Assembly: GCA_035517775.1 (NCBI GenBank)
Contig: DATIYF010000012.1
Location: 9,900 to 73,899, forward strand
Direction of reading: 5' to 3'
Origin: DATIYF01 sp035517775
Lineage (GTDB): Bacteria > Acidobacteriota > Terriglobia > Terriglobales > Acidobacteriaceae
DNA: 64,000 nt
Shown: one piece after another, positions 1 through 8,289 of the stretch
Numbering within the stretch: the first letter of the stretch is position 1
Layout: every line of letters begins with the position of its first letter
The notes under the pieces: generated by a model
Seen by the model: only the letters and a program-made list of their open reading frames with translations
Told to the model about the DNA's origin: nothing
Database searches by the model: none
Program-made: the position numbers and the translations under genes

Positions 1-1280
1 TCAAAAGTAAGCTTCGAAGTAATGGCAAATTCGTCCTGCCCATAGACGGCGGCTATCGAGCCGGTGGGACTGCTGCGGAAGGTTGTGTTTACCGGGGCGG
101 CGAAGAAGTCCTGTTCCTGGCGGGTATTGTCCCGCTCTTCTGAGCCGAAGGTGACGGTATGTTTTTCCAGAAACGTGCGGCTGAGATGGATCTCGCCCGT
201 CCACCAGTCGCCATGGGAGAGATATTCGTCTGGAGCAATGCTTCCATCCGGCAGGGGTGTGGCTTGGGGCGCTACCAGACGGACCTGGTCCCAGGAGGTT
301 CGTACCACCAGCTGCCATTTCTCCGCCAGCGTGCGCTGATAGCTCAGGTCAAAATATTCCTGTTCATCCCTGGATTGGAAGCGGGGATTGTTGAACTGAT
401 TATCAAAAGCCGCGGTGGGGGTGCGCTTTTGCCGAGTGCCGTACAGCACCTGCGCGGTCAGGCCTCGAAAGCTGAATACTGCCAGCGCGCTTACCGTGTC
501 AAAATTATCCATGTTGACGGCCAGGCCGTTGTTGTCGGGGGGAGTATCGAACTCCGGAAAGAACAGGTCTTGCCCTGCGCTGTTTTCGGCGCTGCCGGAA
601 AGCAGCATTTCCACTCCTCTCACCTTGCCGCCAAAGGTCGCGCGCCCTCCATAGGTGCCAAAGCTCGCCGGTTCAAAGGAGAGTTCCAGGCCTTTCATTT
701 GCGAGGGCTTGCGCGTGATCACGTTGATGACCGCGAAAACCGCGTTGCTGCCGTAGAGGGAAGACCCCGGACCGCGGACGATTTCGATCCGTTCGATCAA
801 ATCCACATCGAGCGGAAATTCCGTTCCCAGCAACGCCTGATCGTTCACGTTGCTGTTGATGCGGTGGCCGTCAATCAACACCAGAACCCGGCTGTTCCAG
901 TCGCCCAGCCGCCCGAAGCCGCGCACGCCGAGATAGTCGTAAAGCCGGTCGTAGGTGACATAAAAGCCGCGCACGCTGCGCAGAACGTCGGCCAGCGTGC
1001 GATAACCATATTTCTGGATCTCGTCGCGCGTGACCACCGTGACCGACGAGGGCGCTTCGCTGGTCCGCTGCATGTGCTTGGACGCGCTATAAACCTCAAC
1101 ATTCGCCAGCTCTTCCAGGCTCAGGCTGGTCGCCTGCTTGGCTTCTTGTGCGGTTTGGCTCTCTGTCTGGGCAGGGCCGGCGGCGCCTGGGCTCGAGCCT
1201 TCATTCTGCCCAGGCATGGCGCTCGGAATCGTGATGAACAGGCACAAGGCTAACCTTGCACGCGCACTCCGGTTTTTCAT
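1..1280 (-). CDS. TonB-dependent outer-membrane receptor, C-terminus beyond the left edge
   Basis: The frame opens at an ATG at 1280 and stays open for 426 residues to the window edge, so only the N-terminal part is present. Residues 1 to about 24 look like a signal peptide. A segment SLEELANVEVYSASK is followed by a plug domain containing VTRDEI, LADVLRSVRGF, VRGFGRLGDW, IDGHRINSNVND and RIEIVRGPGSSLYGSNA, all typical of TonB-dependent receptor plugs. The beta-barrel begins after roughly residue 180. The family imports siderophores, cobalamin, sugars or peptides through the outer membrane using TonB energy; the substrate cannot be read from this part. The beta-propeller gene lies just upstream on the same strand and may be cotranscribed. 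Confidence 0.88.
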   Translation of the reverse strand, partial: MKNRSARARLALCLFITIPSAMPGQNEGSSPGAAGPAQTESQTAQEAKQATSLSLEELANVEVYSASKHMQRTSEAPSSVTVVTRDEIQKYGYRTLADVLRSVRGFYVTYDRLYDYLGVRGFGRLGDWNSRVLVLIDGHRINSNVNDQALLGTEFPLDVDLIERIEIVRGPGSSLYGSNAVFAVINVITRKPSQMKGLELSFEPASFGTYGGRATFGGKVRGVEMLLSGSAENSAGQDLFFPEFDTPPDNNGLAVNMDNFDTVSALAVFSFRGLTAQVLYGTRQKRTPTAAFDNQFNNPRFQSRDEQEYFDLSYQRTLAEKWQLVVRTSWDQVRLVAPQATPLPDGSIAPDEYLSHGDWWTGEIHLSRTFLEKHTVTFGSEERDNTRQEQDFFAAPVNTTFRSSPTGSIAAVYGQDEFAITSKLTF

Positions 1281-1442
1281 GGGAATCTCCGCCGAGGGAC
1301 GGTTAAGTTGCGCAGCTCACACCGCTGTTATCGGCAGAGAGCCTGGAATCATTACGTCCAGCCAGGCGCCAATCTTGGGGATGCGGCAGGGATTAACCGG
1401 TGAGTGCGAGGCCCAGTGTGGATGACCGTGTGCCTGATTGCC

Positions 1443-2450
1443 CTATTTAGCCCAGGCCAGACCGTCGGCGTCGCGGCCTGCTTCCATCAGCTTTACGCTC
1501 CAGTCGCCAAGGCTGATCGCGGCCACCTGGTGGCTCTCCGAGCAGGAGACATAGGCCACCTTCCCGTCGGGCCGAATCAGCACTTCCTGGGGAGAAGCAG
1601 GCACCGGAACGGTCTTGCGCACCTGCAACGTCGCCAGGTCAAGCGCCGCCACCGCGCGCGCGCCGGGCATGGCGATGAGAAGCAACTTTCCGTCCGGAGT
1701 GGAGGCGGAGCCGTAGCCTTCGCCCGGAAGTTCGATCCAGCGATCCACTTTTCGATCGCCGGCGCTGATCACCGCGAGCCTCGGCTGCTCCGTGTCTGAG
1801 GTAAAAATCCAGCGGCCATCCGGCGAAACCGAAACCCGCTGCACGTGATTGGCCACGCGAATCACGCCCAGATTTTTGCGCGCCGCAAGATCGAGTACCG
1901 AGATTGTTCCCGGCCCGACGTTGGCCGTGTAGCCGTAGCGGCCATCGGGGCTGATCGCCAGCATGTGAGACTCCGCCTGCCCGGTCGGAATGCTGCCGGT
2001 GATCTTGAAGCTTCGCGGGTCAATGACGGTTACCGATTTCTCCAGTTCGGTGGTGACATAGAGCAGACCGTCCTTCGGTCCGAACATGGCGCAATGCGGG
2101 CGGACGCCGTGGCCAAAATCAATGCTGTGCGTCGCCTTGCGCTGGGCAAGATCAATAACGGTCAGCGTGCTGCCGTCCGTGCCCGGCTGCCCCACGCCCG
2201 AATTGCCGTAGATGGGAACAAAGGCCAGCCGGCCATCGGGAGAAGCCGCGACCTCGTGCCCGGTCACGCCGCCTTCAGGGACCGCGGCCAGCTGTTGGCC
2301 CGATTCCGGATCAATCAGGCTAAGCGTGCGGTCTCCCTTGTTGGTAACCAGGAGCATGCCAGACGCGGATTGCGACGGGGGCGAAGCAGGAAACGCAAAA
2401 GAGGTCAACAATACCAGCGCGAGCATCCACAGAGGAATTGGGGTGGTCAT
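1443..2450 (-). CDS. Secreted YVTN/YncE-type beta-propeller protein
   Basis: A 335-residue protein with an N-terminal hydrophobic signal (about residues 1-22, PLWMLALVLLTSFAFPAS). The rest consists of repeated propeller blades with motifs such as GDRTLSLIDPESGQ, VTVIDPRSFKITG, ISPDGRYGYTANVG, VSPDGRWIFTSD and IRPDGKVAYVS. This is the YVTN repeat pattern of surface or periplasmic seven-bladed propellers. Such proteins are often binding modules or carry poorly known redox or cofactor roles. It lies 162 bp upstream of the TonB-dependent receptor on the same strand, so a shared uptake or surface role is possible but unproven. Confidence 0.85.
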   Translation of the reverse strand: MTTPIPLWMLALVLLTSFAFPASPPSQSASGMLLVTNKGDRTLSLIDPESGQQLAAVPEGGVTGHEVAASPDGRLAFVPIYGNSGVGQPGTDGSTLTVIDLAQRKATHSIDFGHGVRPHCAMFGPKDGLLYVTTELEKSVTVIDPRSFKITGSIPTGQAESHMLAISPDGRYGYTANVGPGTISVLDLAARKNLGVIRVANHVQRVSVSPDGRWIFTSDTEQPRLAVISAGDRKVDRWIELPGEGYGSASTPDGKLLLIAMPGARAVAALDLATLQVRKTVPVPASPQEVLIRPDGKVAYVSCSESHQVAAISLGDWSVKLMEAGRDADGLAWAK

Positions 2451-2607
2451 GATGGCTGCAGTCGTTGCAACTGTACCCGATCAGCCAGAATTGCGCCAGA
2501 AGCGGCGGAAGGTGGTGGCAGACGGTGCAGCTTTCTAGCCGCACCGTCCAGATCGAGAGAGTCAGTTCCCAGTTCCGGGCTCTGAGTTTTTAGACCGATA
2601 CAAGCGC

Positions 2608-4857
2608 TTATCCCGCGTGGTGGCTGCGCTGAGGCTGCAGGCTGCCACGATCGTGATCATGATGGTCGGGCTTGGATTCGTTCTTATTCTCCGGCTTTGA
2701 CTCCTGCTTTCTTTCCGGCGGGCGAGGCGCCTGACGCTCGGGCGGGCGGGCCTCATTCCTCCGCTCTTCGCCTTGCGGCGGCCGCGGCGTGTTTTCACGC
2801 TGCTGTGGAGTGTTCCGTTGTTCCGCCGGCGGCTGCACGCGGCGGTTCGGCATCTCTGGCCGCACTTCTCCCTGCGGCGGCTGCTGCTGCCGCTGCGGCG
2901 GTTGGGCCTGAGGCTCATTGCGCGGCGCCTCGGGAGTGTTCGGGCGCGTTGCCGGCTGATGCTCTGGGTTGGGTTGCGCGGACTGGGGCCGGTTCTCCTG
3001 GCCTCTCTCCGGCGGCCGCGGCACGACGCGCTCCGGAGCATTCGGCCGGTTCTCGGGCTGGCTCATATTGCCCCGCTCCGGCGGCCGTGGAATGTTGCGC
3101 TCGTTGGGATTGCCGTTGTTGTTGCGATTGGCAGTGGGCGCCGGCGGCGCCTGCTCCGTGCGATTGCCGTTGGCATTGGGCGTCTGCGGCCGGTTGGGCG
3201 CCTGCTCCGTGCGATTGCCATTGGCATTGGGCGTCTGCGGCCGGTTGGGCGCCTGCTCCGTGCGATTGGCGTTGGCATTGGGCGCCTGTGGCCGGTTAGG
3301 TGCCTGCTCCGTGCGATTGGCGTTGGCATTGGGCGCCTGCGGCCGGTTCGGAACCGGCATGCGCGCCCGAATCTGGGAGACTTGCTGCGCGTCAAGCGGA
3401 CGTCCCGGGTTGCGCTGCAATTCCTGTTGCTTGGCCTCAAACGGCACCGGTCGAGGCGGAGGCGCGGTGTGGGTCACGACCGGCCGGAAGTTCGTCCGCG
3501 CCGGCGCGCGGGCAGTCACGCCCGCGTGAATTCCGAGCACGCTGGTTCTGGTGGGGGCAACAGGGACGACTGCGCCCACCTGGCCGCGTTCTGCCGCGCC
3601 CGCTGGAAGTCGCACAAAGGAGTGTCCTACAGGTTGCGAATTCACCATCACGCTGGTGGAGACCGCGGTCATCGCGCCCGGAACTCTCCGGTTGACGTAA
3701 TTAATGCGGGTGATGCTGGCCGAATTGTTGTAGTAATTGTTGATCACGGTCACGTTGGTAATGCGCGTGTTGCTGATATTCACGCGATCGAAATAACCGC
3801 GGCTGACGTGATAGGCGGGAACATAGGGCTCGTTGTATCCCAGCGGGAACCAGCCCACACCCACGCCTCCGCCGAAGGAGACGCCGACGGCCCAGTTGTT
3901 GCCGCCAACCCAGGCCACGAGCGCGGGTGCGTAAACTGGCCGCACGGCAACCGGCCCCGGCACCCATCCCCAGTAGCCGCCGGTGTAGACCCAGCGGCCA
4001 TAGTGGCTGGGAGCAAATCCCCAGGCAGCATCGTCCACCCAAGTCCAGCCCCAGGGTTCAACCCAAACCCAATGCCCATACCGGTAAGGGGCCCAGCCCG
4101 GCTCAACGTGTGCTGGTACCCAGATGGCGCCATAGGTTGGCACTTGCCGCCAGCTTCCATAGTCGTCCAGCTCTTCGTATCCAACCATGTCGGGCGAGAC
4201 ATAGCGCAGGGAGGCGGAGCGGTCCAGGCGCTGATCGCGAACCCGGCACCAGTCATCGAATCCATCCGGCCCCGGCGCGCCGGAAATCTGGTGCTCGAGC
4301 GAGGTACCGTTGTTGAAGCTGGCGCGCTCACCGGAGCGGATCCGTACCGCATTACCTTGCCCGGTGGCTTCGCCCTCGCCCTTCCAGACGGTGACCATGG
4401 TCGTATCGTTGTTGGGGTCAACGTCAAAGCGGTAGTCGCCCGGCTTGCTGACGGTGAAGGCCAGGTTCGGGGTATCTACTTCGTAGATCTGGCCATCGTC
4501 AAGGCGCACCAGGTGGAGATTCAGTGCGCCCTGGTCGAGCTCGATCTGAGCGGTTTGATCGTCCACGTTGAGCAGGGTCACGCTGGTTTCGGAATCCACG
4601 CGGAGCAGAGCCGCGCCCAAGTTGAGCTCGGCGCGGGAGTTCTGGTCAGCCCACACGCGATCGGCGCTGGAAAGAGGGCGATTGACGGTTGCCGCCACCC
4701 AGTCATTCACTCCGCCGGGCTGCACGGAGACCTGGCCCGACATGTAGGAGATTTCGACGGCGCGGCCCGGAGGATCCGAGTCGGCCTGCGCGGCCATCGA
4801 AAAGCAAGCCAGCACCACTACCGACATTGCACATGCGAAGCGCCGAAGTATCTTCAT
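2608..4857 (-). CDS. FecR-domain secreted protein with DUF6600-like Trp-rich region and Pro-rich repeat tail
   Basis: The start at ATG 4857 is chosen because an AGGAGAG ribosome site lies just upstream and a clean signal peptide follows (MKILRRFACAMSVVVLACFS); longer frames lack both. The product is 749 residues. Residues about 30-190 match a FecR-type domain (SYMSGQVSVQPGGVNDWV, then TVWKGEGEATGQG). Residues about 235-340 are rich in Trp, Gly and Tyr (YGSWRQVPTYGAIWVP, PYRYGHWVWVEPWGWTWVDD), matching the acidobacterial DUF6600-type region. The C-terminal 250 residues are Pro, Gln, Asn and Arg rich, with four near-identical 17-residue repeats. FecR domains usually sense or transduce signals across the envelope, but no sigma factor partner is adjacent, so the function is unknown. 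Confidence 0.82.
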   Translation of the reverse strand: MKILRRFACAMSVVVLACFSMAAQADSDPPGRAVEISYMSGQVSVQPGGVNDWVAATVNRPLSSADRVWADQNSRAELNLGAALLRVDSETSVTLLNVDDQTAQIELDQGALNLHLVRLDDGQIYEVDTPNLAFTVSKPGDYRFDVDPNNDTTMVTVWKGEGEATGQGNAVRIRSGERASFNNGTSLEHQISGAPGPDGFDDWCRVRDQRLDRSASLRYVSPDMVGYEELDDYGSWRQVPTYGAIWVPAHVEPGWAPYRYGHWVWVEPWGWTWVDDAAWGFAPSHYGRWVYTGGYWGWVPGPVAVRPVYAPALVAWVGGNNWAVGVSFGGGVGVGWFPLGYNEPYVPAYHVSRGYFDRVNISNTRITNVTVINNYYNNSASITRINYVNRRVPGAMTAVSTSVMVNSQPVGHSFVRLPAGAAERGQVGAVVPVAPTRTSVLGIHAGVTARAPARTNFRPVVTHTAPPPRPVPFEAKQQELQRNPGRPLDAQQVSQIRARMPVPNRPQAPNANANRTEQAPNRPQAPNANANRTEQAPNRPQTPNANGNRTEQAPNRPQTPNANGNRTEQAPPAPTANRNNNGNPNERNIPRPPERGNMSQPENRPNAPERVVPRPPERGQENRPQSAQPNPEHQPATRPNTPEAPRNEPQAQPPQRQQQPPQGEVRPEMPNRRVQPPAEQRNTPQQRENTPRPPQGEERRNEARPPERQAPRPPERKQESKPENKNESKPDHHDHDRGSLQPQRSHHAG
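3149..3352. repeat. Four tandem 51-bp repeats inside the FecR-domain gene
   Basis: Four consecutive units start at 3149, 3200, 3251 and 3302, each 51 bp and differing by only a few bases. Each encodes a 17-residue unit of the form NRTEQAPNRPQxPNANx. The period is a multiple of three, so copy-number change would keep the frame. Confidence 0.95.
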
Positions 4858-5054
4858 AAGCCTCTCTCCTTTTGTTCCGTCCGCCTTTCTAAAGCTTAAG
4901 CGAACGCGAGGGCCAAGAGATCCAGCCACAGCGTTGTTTGGACGCTATGGGAGAGCGTCCAGTTGTATGAACACCCGGGCTCGGCCTCAGTTGCGGTCAA
5001 ATGAAATCAGCGAGTTGCGAAGCCGCCTGCGGCGCGCAGGAGTGGAAACGATCC

Positions 5055-6365
5055 TCATGCGATATTTCGCCGGACGCGCGAGAGCTCGGCAGAGGTTTCC
5101 ACCCGGTTGCGGCCGGAGCGCTTGGCTCGATAGAGCGCTTTGTCAGCTGCCTGCACTACGCGCTCGGCCTCCTGAATTCTTCCGGTAGGCTCTGCCACGC
5201 CAATGCTGACGGTTACCGAGAGCTCTTCGGCCGGAGGCTCGACCGGGTCTCGCCGCGAGCGCCCAGGCTTGCGGGGCCGCATGGGACGCCGGCGATCGGT
5301 GCGGTTGGGCAGGCTGCGGCGCTCTTGCCGTGTGCGCAGATGAAAAGCCGAAAACTCCACCTCCGTGCGCAACAGCTCCAGATGGGGCAGAGCATCTTTA
5401 ACGGGCATGCCGGGAAACAGAATGGTGAATTCCTCGCCCCCCACGCGGTACGCCTGGCCCCCGCCGCTCACGCGCGCAAGCCGAGCCGCCACCATGCGCA
5501 GCACATGGTCGCCGGTTTCGTGGCCGTAGGTGTCATTGAAATTCTTGAAGTGGTCAATATCCACGACGGCCACGGTGTAAGGAGCTCGCAGGCCGCGCAG
5601 CGCGTCATTGAAGGAACGGCGGGCCGGCAGGCCGGTCAGTTCGTCATGGTAGGCGAGTACATAGGAATTCTCAATGATCGAGCTGGTCAGGATGAGGGCG
5701 CCGGTGGCGACATAAATATGCGCCGCTCCGCCCACGGCGCGGGCGCGAAGGCCGAAGAACGAGGCCGCCAGCGACCACAGCATGCCGCTCTCGACGGGCT
5801 TGTGGTAAAGCAGAAAGCGGAGCAGAAGGATGGCCAATGCGGCCGCATAGGAGATCCAGCCGATTTGCGGAATGCCAGCCCAGGGGAAAGAATGCGAGAG
5901 CAGGGGAAGCGTAGCCGGCTGGCTGGGTGCGGCCGTCTCCGCCGGGCGGGCGATCACGGCCACAAACGCGGCTTCGAAGAAAAGCAGGGTGGCGCGGGGA
6001 GTGACTGCGGGGAATCCCAGCCCTTGCTCTCCCATCACGGAAAAAATCACAAAGTTCAGGGGCAGCAAAACCGCCACTGCCTGCAGCACGGTGTAGCCCG
6101 GCCCGGCGGTCACCACCTGCCAGGCGGAAAACATCTCCACCGCCGAGTGCGCCAAAAACAGAGTGATGAGCGCAAACAGCACCCGCCCGGAGTGAAAACG
6201 CCAGGCCAGCAGGGTCCCGGCGGCAAAGGCGGCGTAGTAATAGAAGCTCACCGCCGGAGAAGCAAGAGGAAGCAGGCGGCTTTGCAGCAGGAAAAAAGCA
6301 GCGCCCAGCAGGATGCCTCCTGGCAGCAGCAGCGGCTTCAGTATTCCCTTGCTCCAGAGGTCCAC
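5055..6365 (-). CDS. Membrane-bound diguanylate cyclase (GGDEF domain)
   Basis: 436 residues from a GTG start. Six or more hydrophobic segments fill residues 1-235. A GGDEF domain starts near residue 238 (HDELTGLPARRSFNDAL; VAVVDIDHFKNFNDTYGHETGD) and carries the active-site signature GGEEF at 309-313, so it is predicted to make c-di-GMP from two GTP. The usual inhibitory RxxD site just before the signature is absent. A basic insertion of about 30 residues (about 350-380, rich in Arg and Pro) interrupts the domain before the conserved VSIGVAE strand. It is divergent from the flagellar regulator block, so a role in the motile-to-sessile switch is plausible but inferred. Confidence 0.9.
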   Translation of the reverse strand: MDLWSKGILKPLLLPGGILLGAAFFLLQSRLLPLASPAVSFYYYAAFAAGTLLAWRFHSGRVLFALITLFLAHSAVEMFSAWQVVTAGPGYTVLQAVAVLLPLNFVIFSVMGEQGLGFPAVTPRATLLFFEAAFVAVIARPAETAAPSQPATLPLLSHSFPWAGIPQIGWISYAAALAILLLRFLLYHKPVESGMLWSLAASFFGLRARAVGGAAHIYVATGALILTSSIIENSYVLAYHDELTGLPARRSFNDALRGLRAPYTVAVVDIDHFKNFNDTYGHETGDHVLRMVAARLARVSGGGQAYRVGGEEFTILFPGMPVKDALPHLELLRTEVEFSAFHLRTRQERRSLPNRTDRRRPMRPRKPGRSRRDPVEPPAEELSVTVSIGVAEPTGRIQEAERVVQAADKALYRAKRSGRNRVETSAELSRVRRNIA

Positions 6366-6616
6366 GCGCAGGCATCTCCCAGTGACTTTGCGAAGTGGCG
6401 TGCAACCATTATTCCCGGCAGCGACAAGCCCCGGCGAGTAGCGGCCAAGGTTCCGGGCAGCATTAGTATGACGGCCGCGGAGCGGAAAAAGCAGCGGTGG
6501 CGGCGTTCCATGCTAACACCGACTCCCATTCCGGGAAACAGCAGACTTTCGTGCTGGCGCCCAAAGCTTGTTCTGCTCTCCCTCTTCCTCAACAATCGGT
6601 GTATTAGAGCTACCTT

Positions 6617-7303
6617 ATGCGCATGCTGATTGCTGAAGACGATCCCGCTCTGGCCAGCTTCGTCAAAAAAGGCTTAGAGGCGGAACACTACGCCGTGGAT
6701 GTTTCCGAAGATGGGGAGCAGGCGCGGGCGCTGGCGGCGGAGTTCAACTACGACCTGCTGGTGCTGGATCTGAATCTGCCGGGGCTGGATGGGGTCTCGA
6801 TTCTGCGCCAGGTGCGGACGCGCAAGCCCAGCACGCCCATCCTGATTTTGAGCGGGCGCAGCCGCATCGAAGACCGGGTGCAATGCCTGGATCTGGGGGC
6901 GGACGATTATCTGGTCAAGCCGTTTTCCTTCGCCGAGCTTTCCGCCCGCATCCGGGCGCTGCTGCGGCGCAGCCATCTGCCCGCGGAATCGGTGCTGGCG
7001 GTCGAAGACCTGAAGCTGGACCGGGTGGAGCGGCGGGTGGAGCGCGCCGGGCGGCGCATCGAACTTACCTCCAAGGAATTCGCCCTGCTCGAATATCTTA
7101 TGCGCAATGCCGGGCGGCGAATTACCCGCGCCATGATCATTGAACATGTGTGGAATCTTTCCTTCGATACCTGCACCAACGTGGTGGACGTTTACGTGAA
7201 CTATCTGCGGCGCAAAGTGGATGATGGCTTCGGCAAGCGGCTGATTCATACCATTCGCGGGGTGGGCTACGAGCTGAGCGGCCGCGCGGAGGCGCACTCA
7301 TGA
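6617..7303 (+). CDS. OmpR/PhoB-family response regulator
   Basis: 228 residues. The receiver domain (1-115) has the acidic pair D8/D9, phosphoacceptor D51 (LLVLDLNLPGLDG), S79 and K101 (YLVKPFSF). A winged-helix DNA-binding domain follows (about 128-222; LTSKEFALLEYLMRNAG, VDVYVNYLRRKVD, IHTIRGVGYEL). All receiver key residues are intact, so it should be phosphorylated. It overlaps the next gene by 4 bp (ATGA), which pairs it with the histidine-kinase-like protein. Its targets cannot be read from sequence. There is no clear ribosome site before ATG 6617; ATG 6623 is an alternative start. Confidence 0.93.
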   Translation: MRMLIAEDDPALASFVKKGLEAEHYAVDVSEDGEQARALAAEFNYDLLVLDLNLPGLDGVSILRQVRTRKPSTPILILSGRSRIEDRVQCLDLGADDYLVKPFSFAELSARIRALLRRSHLPAESVLAVEDLKLDRVERRVERAGRRIELTSKEFALLEYLMRNAGRRITRAMIIEHVWNLSFDTCTNVVDVYVNYLRRKVDDGFGKRLIHTIRGVGYELSGRAEAHS

Positions 7304-8118
7304 GGGCGCGGGCGGAGCCGCCGCGCACGCTTTTGCCGGGCGCGCCTGTGCCCGAGAGAACAGTCTCTGCCGCCCGTACTGCAGCCTTACCTCCCTTGGC
7401 CGTGGCGGAAGCGGCGGCGGTTCCCTTGCCCGAGGTTGCTCCGGCGCAGGAAACAGAGCTCCTCGCCGATCTGTTCCATGCCCTGAGCCAGCCGCTAACC
7501 GCGCTGCGCTGCGCCCTCGAGCTTGCTCTCGATCCGAGGCGCACCCCCGGGCAGTGCCGCGAGGGGGCGCGCGCCGCGCTCGATCATGCCGAGCAGGTGG
7601 CGGCTTTGTGCGGCGGCATCCGGGCCCTGGTGGAAGCCGGGGACGGGGGCGAAAATCCGCAGGCCCTGGCGCTGGGGCGCATGCTGCGCGAATCGGTCGA
7701 AGACCTGCGCCCGCTGGCCGAGGAGCAGGGTGGCAGCCTGGTTCTGCGCGAGGCGCCGGCGCAGGGCTGGGTGCGGTTTGAACGGCAGCGGCTGCGCCAG
7801 GGGCTGTTTTGTCTGCTGGAGTATGCCCTGAATTCCGGCCCGGGCGCCCATATCACCGTTGACGCCGGCGAACAGGAAGACGAAGCGAAGGTGCAGGTGA
7901 CGGTATCGAGAGCTCAGGCCGCGGGGGAGCCTGCGGCAGAGGGCCTGGCCGGAGGGCAGAAAGAGCTTCAACGGCGGCTGGCGCTGGCCATTGCCCGCCG
8001 GCTGTTTGAGAGTGCAGGCGGGAAGTTGCAGGTGCGCCACCCGCGGGAAATTTTGCAGCTGGAGTTGAGTTTGCCGCTGCTGCGCATCGCCGAACCCCAG
8101 GGGCAAGGGCTCCTTTGA
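7300..8118 (+). CDS. Degenerate, soluble histidine-kinase-like protein
   Basis: 272 residues with no membrane segment. An H-box-like sequence, FHALSQPLTALR, places a candidate phosphohistidine at H60 after a proline- and alanine-rich N-terminus. The C-terminal half looks like a worn HATPase domain. An N-box-like LLEYALNSGPGAHITV is visible, but the DxGxG and GxGxG nucleotide-binding boxes are not (VTVSRAQAAGEP occupies the G1 position). It may still dimerise or act as a phosphotransfer or adaptor protein rather than as a kinase. It is translationally coupled by an ATGA overlap to the OmpR-type regulator. Kinase activity is doubtful. Confidence 0.65.
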   Translation: MRARAEPPRTLLPGAPVPERTVSAARTAALPPLAVAEAAAVPLPEVAPAQETELLADLFHALSQPLTALRCALELALDPRRTPGQCREGARAALDHAEQVAALCGGIRALVEAGDGGENPQALALGRMLRESVEDLRPLAEEQGGSLVLREAPAQGWVRFERQRLRQGLFCLLEYALNSGPGAHITVDAGEQEDEAKVQVTVSRAQAAGEPAAEGLAGGQKELQRRLALAIARRLFESAGGKLQVRHPREILQLELSLPLLRIAEPQGQGLL

Positions 8119-8289
8119 GTCAGGGAAACGGAGATCGCTCACGGCTCCCCGGCAGAAAACGCCTTCCAGGTTAGGTAGAGCTTTCCCGCTCGCCTGCCTA
8201 GTTTCCCCAATCGGGCACTTCTTGCCGGAAAAAGGAATTCTTAATCCGCAACTAATCGCCTTCTAAGCTTCCCCGGTTGAAATCAGCCC

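Noticed and set aside
1..318. 105-residue minus-strand frame at the left edge
   Set aside because: The TonB receptor frame, which is open through the edge and has plug-domain motifs, uses a different reading frame over the same bases.
3149..3352. CRISPR-like array
   Set aside because: The 51-bp units are directly contiguous without spacers and are translated in frame.
2773..4899. 708-residue open frame on the plus strand
   Set aside because: Fully antisense to the FecR-domain gene; no family motifs and Arg/His-rich composition typical of a GC-rich shadow frame.
8200..8225. Sigma54 promoter (GGGCACTTCTTGC) before the first activator gene
   Set aside because: The distance between the GG and GC elements is two bases too short for sigma54 recognition.
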